NCBI GenBank assembly: GCA_002403335.1
Contig: DHHO01000007.1
Location: forward strand, 1 to 64,000
DNA: 64,000 bases
Source of the DNA: Caldiserica bacterium UBA4770
GTDB lineage: Bacteria; Caldisericota; Caldisericia; Caldisericales; Caldisericaceae
Direction: 5' to 3'
The notes under the pieces are model-generated. The model saw nothing but the letters and a program-made list of their open reading frames with translations. It had not been told where the DNA came from and made no database searches. Of the stretch, positions 24,820 to 35,300 are shown piece by piece. Position 1 is the stretch's first letter; every line of letters starts with the position of its first letter. Both the position numbers and the translations under genes were made by a program.

Positions 24820-27800
24820 TCACACAAGTTTGAGCGATACAACCTTGGAGACACCTTCTTCCTCCATTGTGATACCATATAGAAAATCTCCTCTTTGCAT
24901 TGTCTCTTTGTTGTGTGTAATGACTATAAACTGGGCATCTTCGGCTTCTTCTTCAAGAATCTCTCCAAATTTAACAACGTTATCCTCGTCCAGTGCTGCG
25001 TCCACTTCATCAAGTATATAAAATGGGGAGGGCTTTACCTTAAAGATAGCAAAAAGAAATGCAAGGGCGACAAGGGTCTTCTCTCCCCCTGAGAGGAGAT
25101 GAAGTGATTGCTTCTTCTTGCCAGGGAGCGTCACGTTGAGCTCTATACCACGTACCTCTCCCAGCTCGTCGGGAATCTTTTCAAGAGAAGCTTTCCCGCC
25201 TTTGAACATCTTCTCATAAAAACTCTGGAAGTTTTTCTCGATCCCTTTGAGAGTTATTTCAAATTCGTTTTTAATTCTGTTGTCCATTTCATCTATGAAT
25301 TTCTCGAGCTCTTTCTTTGAAGATTTTACATCGTTATAAACTCTTTCTTTTTCCTCAAGTTCTCGAAGGGCATTCTCTTCTTCTTCAATACTTGTAAAAT
25401 TAATTGCTCCGAGTTCTTCAATCTCTTTTTTAAGCTCGCTAATATTCTTTTTGCTTGCGTCAACATCAACCTTATAGGGGATATCCCTTTCGGGTATTTC
25501 CTCTTCCTTCATCCTGTTTGTTATACCTTGAATCTCTGCATCTTTCTGGGCAATAAGGATCCTTGATTTTTCCATTTTTCTTGAGATATCCTGTTTTTGT
25601 TCCTCAAGTTTCGAGATTTCAATACTTACAGATTTTTCTTTATCCGTTAGTTTTTTAAGCTCTGCCCTTAATTCTGATTCCTTTTTGCCAACCTCTTTAA
25701 TATCAAGCGAAAGTTTGTTGAGAGAGTCAATCGTAAGGTTCAAATTATTTTTAAGTACTTGCTCCTCTTTTTCAAGGATGTCTGTCTCCTTTTTTGTATT
25801 TTCAGTATCATAATTTATACTTTCTATCTTTTTCTTCTTATCTAAGATCGATTCTGTTATTTTTTTGTTATCAAATTCATGCTCCATTAAATTTGAATTA
25901 CTTTTTACAAGTAATTCTTTGAGTCTTTCGATCTCCTTCTGCTTTTCTTTGAACTCTCCATTCTCGGTAAGTAAGCCGAGGCTTGAAATCAAAGTTGAAA
26001 TTCTCTCTTTCAGTGTGATGAGTTCAGCTTCTCCTGTCTTAATATTTTCCTGGGTATGCTGAAGTTCTTCTTTAAGGAAAGCGAGATTTTCGAGCCTTTT
26101 TTGATGCTCTTCTGCCTGTATTATCTCAGCTTCAATATCCTTTATGAGATGCTCTTTCTTCTCGATTTCTTTTGAAATTGAATCCCTGTCTTTCAGAGCT
26201 TTTTCAAGGTTTTTCTCCATTTCTTTAATTTCTTCTATCCTATTTTTTGTAGTGATATTCAGGTTTATCTCAACCTCGAATGGAGAAAGCACAATGAAGC
26301 CGTCACCTGTTATAATCTTTTTTATGAAAAGTTTCTCTGCATATTCTTTGAAGAATTTTATAGCACTCGGTAAGTCAACTGCATAATAAATTCCATAAAG
26401 AAAATCTGAGTGGATGCCCATAAATTCCTGAATACTTATAACATTCTCTCCTCTATATTCCTTAAAGTTTTGAATGTTAGAATTAATAAAGAACTTGCCC
26501 TCTCTCTGTTTTTTTAACTCCTCTATTGAGGGAAGAATGCTGGTATTAAGCTCCTCTTCAATGCCTGGAAACTCCTTTTCTATGTGGAGTATGCTGCCAA
26601 GGCTTTTTTCGGAAAAGGGTGCCCCCATATTTTGATAGGGCGAAATGGCCTTTTTCATTTCAGAGGACTTAAACTTGATAAGTGTAATATTTTCGCTCAC
26701 TTCCTCAAGACGATGATAAAGTGCCTCCTTTTCTCTGTTAAGTGAGGTGAGTCTGTCGGCAAGTAATTCTTTATCAAAAGGCTTCTCGGAATTGATCTCC
26801 TTTATCTTATTTTGAAGGTCACTTTCCTGTTTTCTTAAAAAAGAGAGCTCTGTTTGCTTGGCTGAAAGAATTTTTTCGCTGTGGATGCGTTCCTCGCTAA
26901 TTTCTTCAATTTTCTTTCTTCTCTCCTCTTCTTCTCTTTCATATGGCTCAACTATCTTACGGAGGTTTAGAATGTTTTCTTGAATCTCATGGATCTTGTT
27001 TTTTTCTTCTGACAGTCTCTCATGGAGAGCATTTCTTTTCGATTCAAGCTCCTCTACCTCCATTATCATAGCACTGCGTGCCCTTTCTAAATTTTCCATT
27101 TTTATGTTGTTGTCTTTAATTTTTTTCTCTGTTTCTTCTAACTTCTCTCTGAGATAGTTTTCTTTTGAAGAAAGTTCTGCATTACTCACAAGTAGTTTCT
27201 CTCTGCACTCTCCCATCTCTTCCTTTTTCTTTTCAAGGTCAGTAATAAGGGCATTAAGAGTATCGTGGTCCTTTTTCTTTTCGAGGATGGAAGCATTAAT
27301 CTCATCAATCTCTATCTGGAGCTCCTCCAATCCTTTTTTAATAATCTCTGCACTATTCTTTAATTCCTTTAACTCGTAATTGATAAGTACTGTTTCTTCC
27401 TCTGTAAGTCTATCTTTGAGAATGTAATACATATGAGCCTTTTTAGCATCATTAACGATTTTTTCTGTATTCTCTTTGAGTGCTTTCAACCTGTCACTTA
27501 CTCTTGTAAGATTATCTCCTACCTCTGTGAGCTTTTTCTCTGCTTCTTCTTTTTTTCTTTTATAGACATCTATGCCTGCAATCCTGTCTATAAGGGACTT
27601 CTTTTCTTCGGGACGGGAAAGAAGGATCTCCTCGATCTTTCCCTGCCCAACAATTGAATTTGTATATCCGAAAACGTTTGCAGCATGAAATACAGAATTT
27701 ATTTTTTGAAGGCTTGCCTCTTCCCCATTCAGGTAGTAGTGGGATTCTTTTGTTCTGTAAAACCTCCTTTCGATAATAACCCTGGGTGTTTTTAAAGGGA

Positions 27801-28071
27801 GGGTGTGAGCTTCGTTATTTAATATAAGTTTAACTGAAGCAACACTCATTGGCTTCCTCAGGCCGGAACCGGAGAAGATAAGATCCGTTGATTCTGTTGC
27901 CCTGAGCAGTGTATACCTCTGTTCTCCAAGAACCCATCTCACTGCATCAACAATATTGCTTTTCCCTGCTCCATTCGGGCCTACAATGCAGGTAATCCCC
28001 GGGGAGAGAAGAATTCTTGTATTTGTTACGAATGTTTTAAATCCGAATATCTCTATACTTTCAAGAAACAT
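24820..28071 (-). CDS. smc: Chromosome segregation/condensin ATPase SMC
   Basis: 1083 aa. Walker A GPNGAGKS is at 31-38. Two long coiled coils (about 165-480 and 640-930) flank a hinge near 490-620. The ABC signature LSGGEK is at 993-998 and Walker B FYILDEVDAALD begins at ~1017. At 1083 aa it is shorter than typical bacterial SMCs (roughly 1170-1190), consistent with shorter coiled-coil arms. It forms condensin with the ScpA and ScpB encoded at 50-51 kb. The start overlaps the fhs stop by one nt (TGATG). Confidence 0.97.
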   Translation of the reverse strand: MFLESIEIFGFKTFVTNTRILLSPGITCIVGPNGAGKSNIVDAVRWVLGEQRYTLLRATESTDLIFSGSGLRKPMSVASVKLILNNEAHTLPLKTPRVIIERRFYRTKESHYYLNGEEASLQKINSVFHAANVFGYTNSIVGQGKIEEILLSRPEEKKSLIDRIAGIDVYKRKKEEAEKKLTEVGDNLTRVSDRLKALKENTEKIVNDAKKAHMYYILKDRLTEEETVLINYELKELKNSAEIIKKGLEELQIEIDEINASILEKKKDHDTLNALITDLEKKKEEMGECREKLLVSNAELSSKENYLREKLEETEKKIKDNNIKMENLERARSAMIMEVEELESKRNALHERLSEEKNKIHEIQENILNLRKIVEPYEREEEERRKKIEEISEERIHSEKILSAKQTELSFLRKQESDLQNKIKEINSEKPFDKELLADRLTSLNREKEALYHRLEEVSENITLIKFKSSEMKKAISPYQNMGAPFSEKSLGSILHIEKEFPGIEEELNTSILPSIEELKKQREGKFFINSNIQNFKEYRGENVISIQEFMGIHSDFLYGIYYAVDLPSAIKFFKEYAEKLFIKKIITGDGFIVLSPFEVEINLNITTKNRIEEIKEMEKNLEKALKDRDSISKEIEKKEHLIKDIEAEIIQAEEHQKRLENLAFLKEELQHTQENIKTGEAELITLKERISTLISSLGLLTENGEFKEKQKEIERLKELLVKSNSNLMEHEFDNKKITESILDKKKKIESINYDTENTKKETDILEKEEQVLKNNLNLTIDSLNKLSLDIKEVGKKESELRAELKKLTDKEKSVSIEISKLEEQKQDISRKMEKSRILIAQKDAEIQGITNRMKEEEIPERDIPYKVDVDASKKNISELKKEIEELGAINFTSIEEEENALRELEEKERVYNDVKSSKKELEKFIDEMDNRIKNEFEITLKGIEKNFQSFYEKMFKGGKASLEKIPDELGEVRGIELNVTLPGKKKQSLHLLSGGEKTLVALAFLFAIFKVKPSPFYILDEVDAALDEDNVVKFGEILEEEAEDAQFIVITHNKETMQRGDFLYGITMEEEGVSKVVSLKLV

Positions 28072-29702
28072 CAGAATAAACCAACAATCTTTCCGTCCTT
28101 TACATCAATTAATTCTGCGGCAGGTATCTTTGGAAGCCCCGGCATTGTCATAATCTCTCCACATATGGGGACTACAAAACCTGCGCCATTCAGTATTCTT
28201 ACCTCTTTAATGGTAATATCATAGTTCTTTGGCCGCCCGAGTTTTTTTGTATCATCGCTAAGAGATAGCTGGGTTTTTGCCATACAGACATAGGAGTTTG
28301 AGAGTCCAAGCTTATCAATCAACCTGAGGTCAGTTTCCGCTTCTTTTGTATACTTTATACCTGTCGCACCGTACATATTTTGGGAAATACATTTTATCTT
28401 ATCTTTCAGAGGCTCATCAAGATTGTAAAGGTAATGAAACTCGTTGGAATCTTCTTTTATTGCCCTGATAACTGCATCTGCAAGTTCCATTGTTCCTTCT
28501 CCTCCGCTCTCATAGGCTTCTGAAATAGCAAATCTTATCCCTTTTTCTCCGAAGTAATTTCTCAGGGCATCTATCTCTAATTGAGAATCCCCCTTAAATT
28601 TATTAAGCACAACCACGACAGGTACACTAAAACTTTTCATATTTTCATAATGTTTTTCCAGATTTGGGACACCATGTAAAACTCCCTCTATATTTTCCTC
28701 CATGATCTTGTCTTTATCAATTCCTCCATGGAGTTTCAGTGCCCTGAGAGTTGCTACAATGACAACGCCAGCAGGTTTAAAGTTCCCAGCCCTTGAGACA
28801 ATATCCATAAATTTTTCCCCGCCAAGATCGGACCCGAAACCTGCCTCTACAACTACATAATCTGCCAGTTTCATTGCCATTTTTATTGAGGTAATTGAAG
28901 CGGAGCCATAAGCAATGTTTGCAAATGGACCACAGTGAACAAAGACAGGGTGTCCTTCAAGAGATTGGACAAGATTTGGGTTGATATTATTTATGAGCAC
29001 AGCTGCCATCGCACCCTGAGCCTTGACATCTTTTGCATATACAGGGTTGCCGCTATAGGTAAAGCCCACAAGCATCCTTGAAAGCCTATCTTTAAGATCA
29101 TCAATTCCGCTTGAAAGTCCAAGAATTGCCATTACTTCCGAGGCAGCTGTAATATCAAATCCTGTTTCCCTGGGAACACCGTTAGCTTTCCCGCCAAGTC
29201 CTATAACTATATCCCTCAATGCCCTATCATTCATATCAAGCGACCTTCTCAGGACAACCCTTCTTGAATCAATTCCCAGAGGGTTTCCCTGCTCAAGATG
29301 ATTATCTATGAGTGCTGCAAGAAGGTTATGAGCGATCTGAACTGAAGGGATATCCCCTGTGAATTGAAGGTTAATCTCTTCCATGGGTACTACCTGAGCT
29401 CGACCACCACCAGTTGCCCCGCCTTTCACGCCAAAGACAGGGCCAAGCGAAGGCTCCCTGAGCACGCACATTGCCTTATATCCCATATCATTTAGTGCAT
29501 CAGAAAGACCAATAGCTGTAGTTGTCTTCCCCTCTCCAAATTGTGTTGGCGTCATTGCGGTGACAAGGATAAGGTTTCCATCTTTACGATTCCTCATTCT
29601 TTCAAGAAGAGAAATATTCACCTTTGCAATATAATCCCCAAACTTGTAAAGCTCAGTATTTTCGATGCCTGCATTCAGTGCTACTTCTTCAATTCTTTTC
29701 AT
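28071..29702 (-). CDS. fhs: Formate-tetrahydrofolate ligase
   Basis: 543 aa from ATG 29702, five nt after GGGAGG. The longer frame (from 29720) has that ribosome site inside it and is rejected. ATP-dependent ligation of formate to tetrahydrofolate. Visible are the phosphate-binding TPTQFGEGKTT (51-61), KGGATGGG and EAGFGSDLGGEKF. The enzyme feeds one-carbon units into purine synthesis or runs in the methyl branch of acetyl-CoA metabolism. No other Wood-Ljungdahl gene is in the window. Overlaps smc. Confidence 0.97.
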   Translation of the reverse strand: MKRIEEVALNAGIENTELYKFGDYIAKVNISLLERMRNRKDGNLILVTAMTPTQFGEGKTTTAIGLSDALNDMGYKAMCVLREPSLGPVFGVKGGATGGGRAQVVPMEEINLQFTGDIPSVQIAHNLLAALIDNHLEQGNPLGIDSRRVVLRRSLDMNDRALRDIVIGLGGKANGVPRETGFDITAASEVMAILGLSSGIDDLKDRLSRMLVGFTYSGNPVYAKDVKAQGAMAAVLINNINPNLVQSLEGHPVFVHCGPFANIAYGSASITSIKMAMKLADYVVVEAGFGSDLGGEKFMDIVSRAGNFKPAGVVIVATLRALKLHGGIDKDKIMEENIEGVLHGVPNLEKHYENMKSFSVPVVVVLNKFKGDSQLEIDALRNYFGEKGIRFAISEAYESGGEGTMELADAVIRAIKEDSNEFHYLYNLDEPLKDKIKCISQNMYGATGIKYTKEAETDLRLIDKLGLSNSYVCMAKTQLSLSDDTKKLGRPKNYDITIKEVRILNGAGFVVPICGEIMTMPGLPKIPAAELIDVKDGKIVGLF

Positions 29703-29716
29703 CTTTTCCTCCCATC

Positions 29717-30664
29717 TCAATATAGATATTTAATTTTAAGGGCAATATCCTCTAAAATCTTTAAAGCTCTTTCAAGGCTATTTGCTGCATTTCTTCTTGC
29801 TTCCATAGAAACAGTCTTTCCGTGGGACATATGCGCGTCCCTTCCAACGAACCTTCCCCAATCCTTCCAGTTAGTAATGGTGTCATCAAAAGAGCGAATG
29901 ATGCCCAGTCCTATCTTCTGTTTTTGTTTTTCAAGGAAGTGAAAGACCCCAAGAAAATAAGTTAGAAGACCATTCAGAGATGTCCATTGTGCATAGGGGG
30001 CTACAGAGAACCACATTTTAGATTTTTCCTCAAAGCTTCTTTCATCATTTCTGAGGTCTTCAATAAATTTACTGTATGCTTCTCTTCCTTCATAAACCAT
30101 TGTTGAATTTATTTCCTCTGTCCCTCTATAAAAGAGTTCAACGAAATTATCAATAATTACCTTATAAGTATCCTTCCTGTATACTTCGTCCCTGCTTAAA
30201 GCATGGGGTTCTAAGATCGTGATTGCCTTTGTATTTCTTGTGATAATCTCATCAATATCTTCACTTTCTATAAAGAAAAGTCTAAAAAAACGTACTTTCT
30301 TTTCCTCAAGTTGATACAGGAGAAGATTCTCAGGGTAGATAAGGACAGGTAGACCCTTTTCAATAAAATTCTTTACCATAACTAATGAGTCACTCTCTCT
30401 GTGAAGATCAAAAACCTTAAAATCTGCTCCGACATTTTTCTTAAGATTTTTTAAAATGAAGTCGATGTCTGCATTATAAACCTCGGGGAAGTCGTAACGA
30501 TAAAGAAAGCGAAGTGAATAGCCACTCAAAACATTAACCTCCTGAAGAAGGAGAGGGATATCAATGTAGTTAAGCATTTTTGAGGTCTGGATAAGAAAGT
30601 CGTATTCGCATAGTCTTTCGGTTTCTCTCATTGAATTCGAAATTTCTTCCAATCTTTCAGGCAT
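29717..30664 (-). CDS. Uncharacterised protein, divergent from nth
   Basis: 315 aa from ATG 30664 (MPERLEEISNSM). The frame is open to 30742, but that extension runs through the nth promoter and coding region. Soluble, no signal peptide. The N-terminal half has an LSGYSLRFLYRYD segment and a GLPVLIYPE segment, faintly reminiscent of the cysteine-peptidase-like N-terminal fold of BtrH-type proteins. No Cys/His pair in a catalytic arrangement is evident, so I do not claim that family. The C-terminal half is helical with conserved-looking NWKDWGRFVGRDAHMSHG. TATAAT lies 10 nt before the ATG and no Shine-Dalgarno fits, suggesting leaderless translation. Confidence 0.75.
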   Translation of the reverse strand: MPERLEEISNSMRETERLCEYDFLIQTSKMLNYIDIPLLLQEVNVLSGYSLRFLYRYDFPEVYNADIDFILKNLKKNVGADFKVFDLHRESDSLVMVKNFIEKGLPVLIYPENLLLYQLEEKKVRFFRLFFIESEDIDEIITRNTKAITILEPHALSRDEVYRKDTYKVIIDNFVELFYRGTEEINSTMVYEGREAYSKFIEDLRNDERSFEEKSKMWFSVAPYAQWTSLNGLLTYFLGVFHFLEKQKQKIGLGIIRSFDDTITNWKDWGRFVGRDAHMSHGKTVSMEARRNAANSLERALKILEDIALKIKYLY

Positions 30665-30685
30665 AGTTATATTATATTGTAAAAA
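30665..30685. promoter_or_regulatory. Divergent overlapping -10 region between the 315-aa gene and nth
   Basis: Only 21 bp separate the two start codons. On the minus strand TATAAT lies about 10 nt before the ATG. On the plus strand TATATT at 30673-30678 ends seven nt before ATG 30686. Neither side has room for a Shine-Dalgarno site, so both mRNAs are probably leaderless and the two promoters interlock. Confidence 0.55.
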
Positions 30686-31336
30686 ATGGATGTAGAAAAA
30701 ATTGATGTGATTGTTCAGAAAATCACAAGCTGGGTAAAGCAATTTGAAGATCCCGTTGTCACGAGGGTTGCAAAGGAGGATTTTGATCCATTTAAAATCC
30801 TCATCTCAACAATTTTAAGCCTCCGCACTAAGGATGAAACTACATATGAGGCATCAAAAAGGCTTTTCGGGGTGGCAGACACGCCAGAGAAGATACTCGC
30901 TTTAAGTGAAGAAGAAATTGAAAAACTCATTTATCCTGTTGGTTTTTATCACAAAAAGGCAAAGGTCATAACGGGAATTGCAAAAAGGGTAATTGAATTA
31001 CAGGGGGTTCCTGATAAAATGGAGGAATTACTCAAGATGCCCGGGGTTGGAAGAAAAACCGCTAACATCCTCCTTAGTGAGTACTTTGGAAAGGGGGCAA
31101 TAGCAGTAGATACGCATGTTCACAGGATTTCAAACAGACTTGGTATTGTAGAGACAAGGACAGCCGAAAAGACAGAGTATGAACTTATGAAGGTTTTGCC
31201 AGAAAAGTACTGGAGCACGTTTAATAGAATCTTTGTTCCATTTGGCCAGCATGTATGCAAGCCTGTTTCCCCGCTCTGTTCCACGTGTCCTGTGGAGTCC
31301 CTCTGTCCAAAGATCGGGGTCAAAAAACACAGGTAA
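30686..31336 (+). CDS. nth: Endonuclease III (DNA glycosylase/AP lyase)
   Basis: 216 aa. Helix-hairpin-helix at 117-128 (KMPGVGRKTANI) with catalytic Lys124, catalytic Asp142 in VDTHVHR, and a [4Fe-4S] cluster loop C191-X6-C198-X2-C201-X5-C207. Removes oxidised pyrimidines and nicks the abasic site. No Shine-Dalgarno; the -10 box sits seven nt before the ATG. Confidence 0.96.
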   Translation: MDVEKIDVIVQKITSWVKQFEDPVVTRVAKEDFDPFKILISTILSLRTKDETTYEASKRLFGVADTPEKILALSEEEIEKLIYPVGFYHKKAKVITGIAKRVIELQGVPDKMEELLKMPGVGRKTANILLSEYFGKGAIAVDTHVHRISNRLGIVETRTAEKTEYELMKVLPEKYWSTFNRIFVPFGQHVCKPVSPLCSTCPVESLCPKIGVKKHR

Positions 31337-31419
31337 ACAGACATTTAAAGCGAACAATGTATTTTACATGCAGGTTATCACCCTTTTTGAAAATCGATTG
31401 TTCTGACTAAAATCATATT

Positions 31420-32388
31420 GTGAAAAAGATTCTCATAGGAATATTTCTGATAGTAATAATGTTGGTAGCTTCCTGTACAGGCAATCAATTTTCAGTAAGA
31501 ATACTCGATGGTAAGAGCCTCCTTCCAGTAGAAGGCAGTGTTTCAGTAAATGGAAAAGCAAAAACGTTAGAAGATGGGCTCATTAAGCTGCCTGCGGGCA
31601 ATTTCGAAATTGAGAAAGAAGGCTATGGAAAAGGATACATAAGCCTCAGTGGAGATAATGGAGATACTGTCACTTATCTTGAGCCCCTTGCATATATTGT
31701 GATTGTAGAGGACTTTACGGATGTAAGTGTACTCATTGATGGGGTCCAAAGAACACCTGCTGTGAGGGGTGGCGTTTCTTATATCTCTCCGGTGAGTCCT
31801 GGTAAACATAGGGTAACCTTTGAAAAACCGTTTTTTAAAATGAAGGTAATCGAAGTTGATATCTTTGAAGGAGAGAATAAGATAAGCGTAAATCTTGAAG
31901 TCGAAAAGGATAAGGTTATAGCACTTTTGAGCTCGATAAAATTTCCGGAAGACCTCAATATCTTCAGTTTTGATATCGGCATAACAGGTACAGTTGGTGA
32001 GGAAAAGGTTTTTTATGATTTCGAAGGAAAGGCAGAAAATGGAAATATTGTAGAGATAAAAGATGATAGTCTTGTTTATACTTATAAAAATAACACATTC
32101 TTTTTAAATGAAGAGAGAGTTACTGACCCTGAGCAGATTGCGATACTACAATTTGCAATGAAGACAATTCAAGAATTTATGCAGTTAAAACCAAAGATAC
32201 AGGAGCTTACGATTGTTGATGTATTAACAAACACAATAAAGTTTGAGTCAACAAAAGAGTTTGAAGAAAGACCATTAAAAGAAGCAATCACTCTTTCAAT
32301 TGATGGGGAGAAGGTCAATGCCTTTTTGCTTGAGGTTAATTCAGAGGAACTCAAGGCGGATATAAATATTTCTGTATCAATAAGATAG
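31420..32388 (+). CDS. Lipoprotein with PEGA-like beta domain, function unknown
   Basis: 322 aa from GTG 31420. Signal with lipobox LVASC (lipid on Cys19). Residues ~25-150 look like two carboxypeptidase-regulatory/PEGA-type beta modules (SVRILDGKSLLPVEGSVSV, VSVLIDGVQRTPAVRGG, SPGKHRVTFEK). The C-terminal half (about 165-322) is an unrecognised beta-rich domain resembling LolA/LppX-like lipoprotein folds only in outline. A TAAAAT box about six nt before the GTG, and no Shine-Dalgarno, suggest a leaderless mRNA. Followed nine nt later by dnaE. Confidence 0.8.
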   Translation: MKKILIGIFLIVIMLVASCTGNQFSVRILDGKSLLPVEGSVSVNGKAKTLEDGLIKLPAGNFEIEKEGYGKGYISLSGDNGDTVTYLEPLAYIVIVEDFTDVSVLIDGVQRTPAVRGGVSYISPVSPGKHRVTFEKPFFKMKVIEVDIFEGENKISVNLEVEKDKVIALLSSIKFPEDLNIFSFDIGITGTVGEEKVFYDFEGKAENGNIVEIKDDSLVYTYKNNTFFLNEERVTDPEQIAILQFAMKTIQEFMQLKPKIQELTIVDVLTNTIKFESTKEFEERPLKEAITLSIDGEKVNAFLLEVNSEELKADINISVSIR

Positions 32389-32397
32389 GAGAATAAA

Positions 32398-35300
32398 ATG
32401 AGCTTTACACATCTTCATGTCCATACGGAATACAGTCTTCTTGATGGATTAAACAAGATAAAACAGCTGGCTCAGAAAGTGAAAGAGCTTGGCATGGATG
32501 CTGTTGCTATTACGGACCATGGAGGTATGTACGGTGTTATTGATTTCTATGAGACTATGAAGAGGAATGGGGTAAAGCCCATCATAGGAGTAGAAATTTA
32601 TGTAACTAATGAGGGGATCGAAAGCAGGAATAAGAATGAAGATAGATATCATCTAATTTTACTTGCAAAGGATACCTCAGGGTATAAAAATCTCCTTAAA
32701 ATTGTTTCAAAAAGCTATATAGAGGGTTTTTATTATAAGCCAAGAGTGGATTTTCAGACACTCGAAGAACATAGAGGTGGTCTTATTGCTTTGAGTTCCT
32801 GCCTTCAGGGGGAGATTCCTACAAAGATACTGAGAAATGATATTAAAGGCGCAGGAAGCTCGATTAAGAAATATATGGATATATTTGGAAAGGAAAATTT
32901 CTTTCTTGAGTTACAGGACCATGGTCTGAAAGAGGAGAAGGAAGTTATAGGGGTGCTAAAGGAACTCTCTAAGAAGGAAGGAGTCCCACTGGTTGCGACA
33001 AATGATGCTCATTACCTCAATAGAGAGGATGCAAAAGCCCATGATATCCTTCTGTGTGTTCAAACGCTTTCAAAGGTATATGATCCCGAAAGAATGAGAT
33101 TTCAGACTGAAGAATTCTATGTGAAGTCTGAACAGGAGATGAGGGAACTCTTCAAGGACATCCCAGAAGCAATAGATAATACTGAGTTAATAAAAGATGT
33201 GTGTAATATTGATTTTGATTTCTCAACCTATCACCTTCCCCATTTTAGGAAAGACGAAGAGGAATGGGATATAGAAAAAAATAAAAGACTTCTCGAAGCC
33301 TTAACATTAGAAGGTCTGAGAAAGCTGTATACTGATAATCTTGAAGAGCTTGAAAAAAGGGCAAGATATGAGCTTGATGTGATTGAGAAAATGGGCTTCA
33401 CTGATTATTTTCTTATTGTACATGACTTTATTAAGTGGGCAAAGAATAAAGGTATTTATGTAGGCCCTGGTAGAGGCTCTGCTGCTGGAAGTATTGTTTC
33501 ATATGCACTTGGCATTACTGCAGTAGACCCTATAAAGTATAACCTTCTTTTTGAGAGATTTTTGAATCCTCAGAGGATCTCAATGCCTGATATAGATATT
33601 GATTTTGAGGATAAAGATAGGGACAGGGTTATTGATTATGTAAAGGGTAAGTATGGGGAAGACCATGTTGCACAGGTTGCTACCTTTGGAAGGATGGAGG
33701 CGCGTGCTGCAATAAGGGACGTAGGAAGAGCACTTGGATTTAGTTACAGTGAAATCGACCCTATTGCAAAACTTATCCCGATGAATGCTTCCCTTGGCGA
33801 AGCATTAGAGACTGTTGTTGAGCTAAAATCAAAATATGGTAGCGAAAAATACACGGAGCTTTTTGATACGGCGATGAGACTTGAGGGTATTATAAGGAAC
33901 TTCTCAACACATGCGGCAGGTATTGTAATAGGAGATAAACCTCTTATAGAGTATGTGCCGCTCCAGCTTGATAAAGAAGGAGAAGTTATTGCCCAGTTTG
34001 ACAAAGACATCTTAGAGCACATCGGGATGCTTAAGATGGACTTTTTAGGATTGAAAAACCTTACAATTATCAAGGAGACAGTTGAAACTCTAAAGAAAAG
34101 AGGAATAGAGACCGACTTAGAAACCATGCCTGAGAATGACGAGAAGACGTTTGATATGCTCAAACAGGGCGATTCAATAGGGGTATTCCAGCTTGAAAGC
34201 AGTGGTATGAGAAAGGTTTTAAAAGGTGTTCAGCCAGAAAGTATTGAGGACCTTACAGCTGTTATTTCTCTGTATAGACCTGGTACAATTAAAGCAGGGG
34301 GGATAAACGAATATATTTCAAGAAAGCAAGGGACTGCAAAGGTTTCATTTCTACACCCAAAACTTGAACCTATTTTGAAGAATACATACGGAATTATTGT
34401 TTATCAGGAGCAGGTAATGCAGATTGCAAATGTTCTCGCAGGGTACTCAATGGCTGAAGCAGACACCCTGAGAAAGGCAATTGGAAAAAAGATACCTGAG
34501 ATTATGAAGGATCAGAGGAGTACATTTGTTGAAAGAGCAGTTAATAATGGTATCGATAAAGTTACTGCTGAGAAGGTTTTTGACCTTATTGAGTATTTTG
34601 CAGGTTATGGATTTAACAAGTCTCATGCGGTAGGTTACGCAACAATTGCATACAGAACTGCATATCTTAAGGCACACTACCCCAGGGAGTACTTTACTGC
34701 CATATTGAACTCTTATATTGGAAATGAGGATAAAATAAGAGAGATTCTCAGAGAAATTCGAAGTAAAGGGATAAAAGTACTACCTCCCGCTATAAATGCA
34801 TCTGATGTCTACTTTAAAGTAGAGGGAGAGAACATAAGGTTCGGATTATTAGGGGTTAAGAATACGGGAGAGAAGATACTGCAGGAGATTGTGAATGAAA
34901 GAGAAAGAGGAGGTCCCTTTAATTCCTTTAAGGCATTTGAGAGGAGAGTAGAGCATCTCAAGGTAAATAAAAAGGTTATAGAGAGCCTTGTCAAGGCAGG
35001 GTGTTTTGACTCACTTGGGGAAGATAGAAAGGCATTACTTGAAAAAAAGGATGAGGAAATCCCTCAAGGTATTTCCCTTTTTGGTGGTAATCCTATAATT
35101 CCCTCTCGAAAATCAAAGGCTTCTTCAATGGAGGTCTTAAACTACGAAAAGGAGGTTTTTGGATTCTATCTTTCAGACAACCCTGTGACATCTTTCTTGC
35201 CTCTTCTTGAGGAGCGGGGGATTCCGACAGTTTCACAGGTACTTGATTCCGAGGTGGAAGGAAAAGTTAAGATTGCTGGGATCATCTCTTCCGTGAGGAA

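Noticed and set aside
29717..30664. BtrH-type cysteine-peptidase-like assignment for the 315-aa protein
   Set aside because: Similarity limited to a short SGYSLRF segment, and no catalytic residues are visible.
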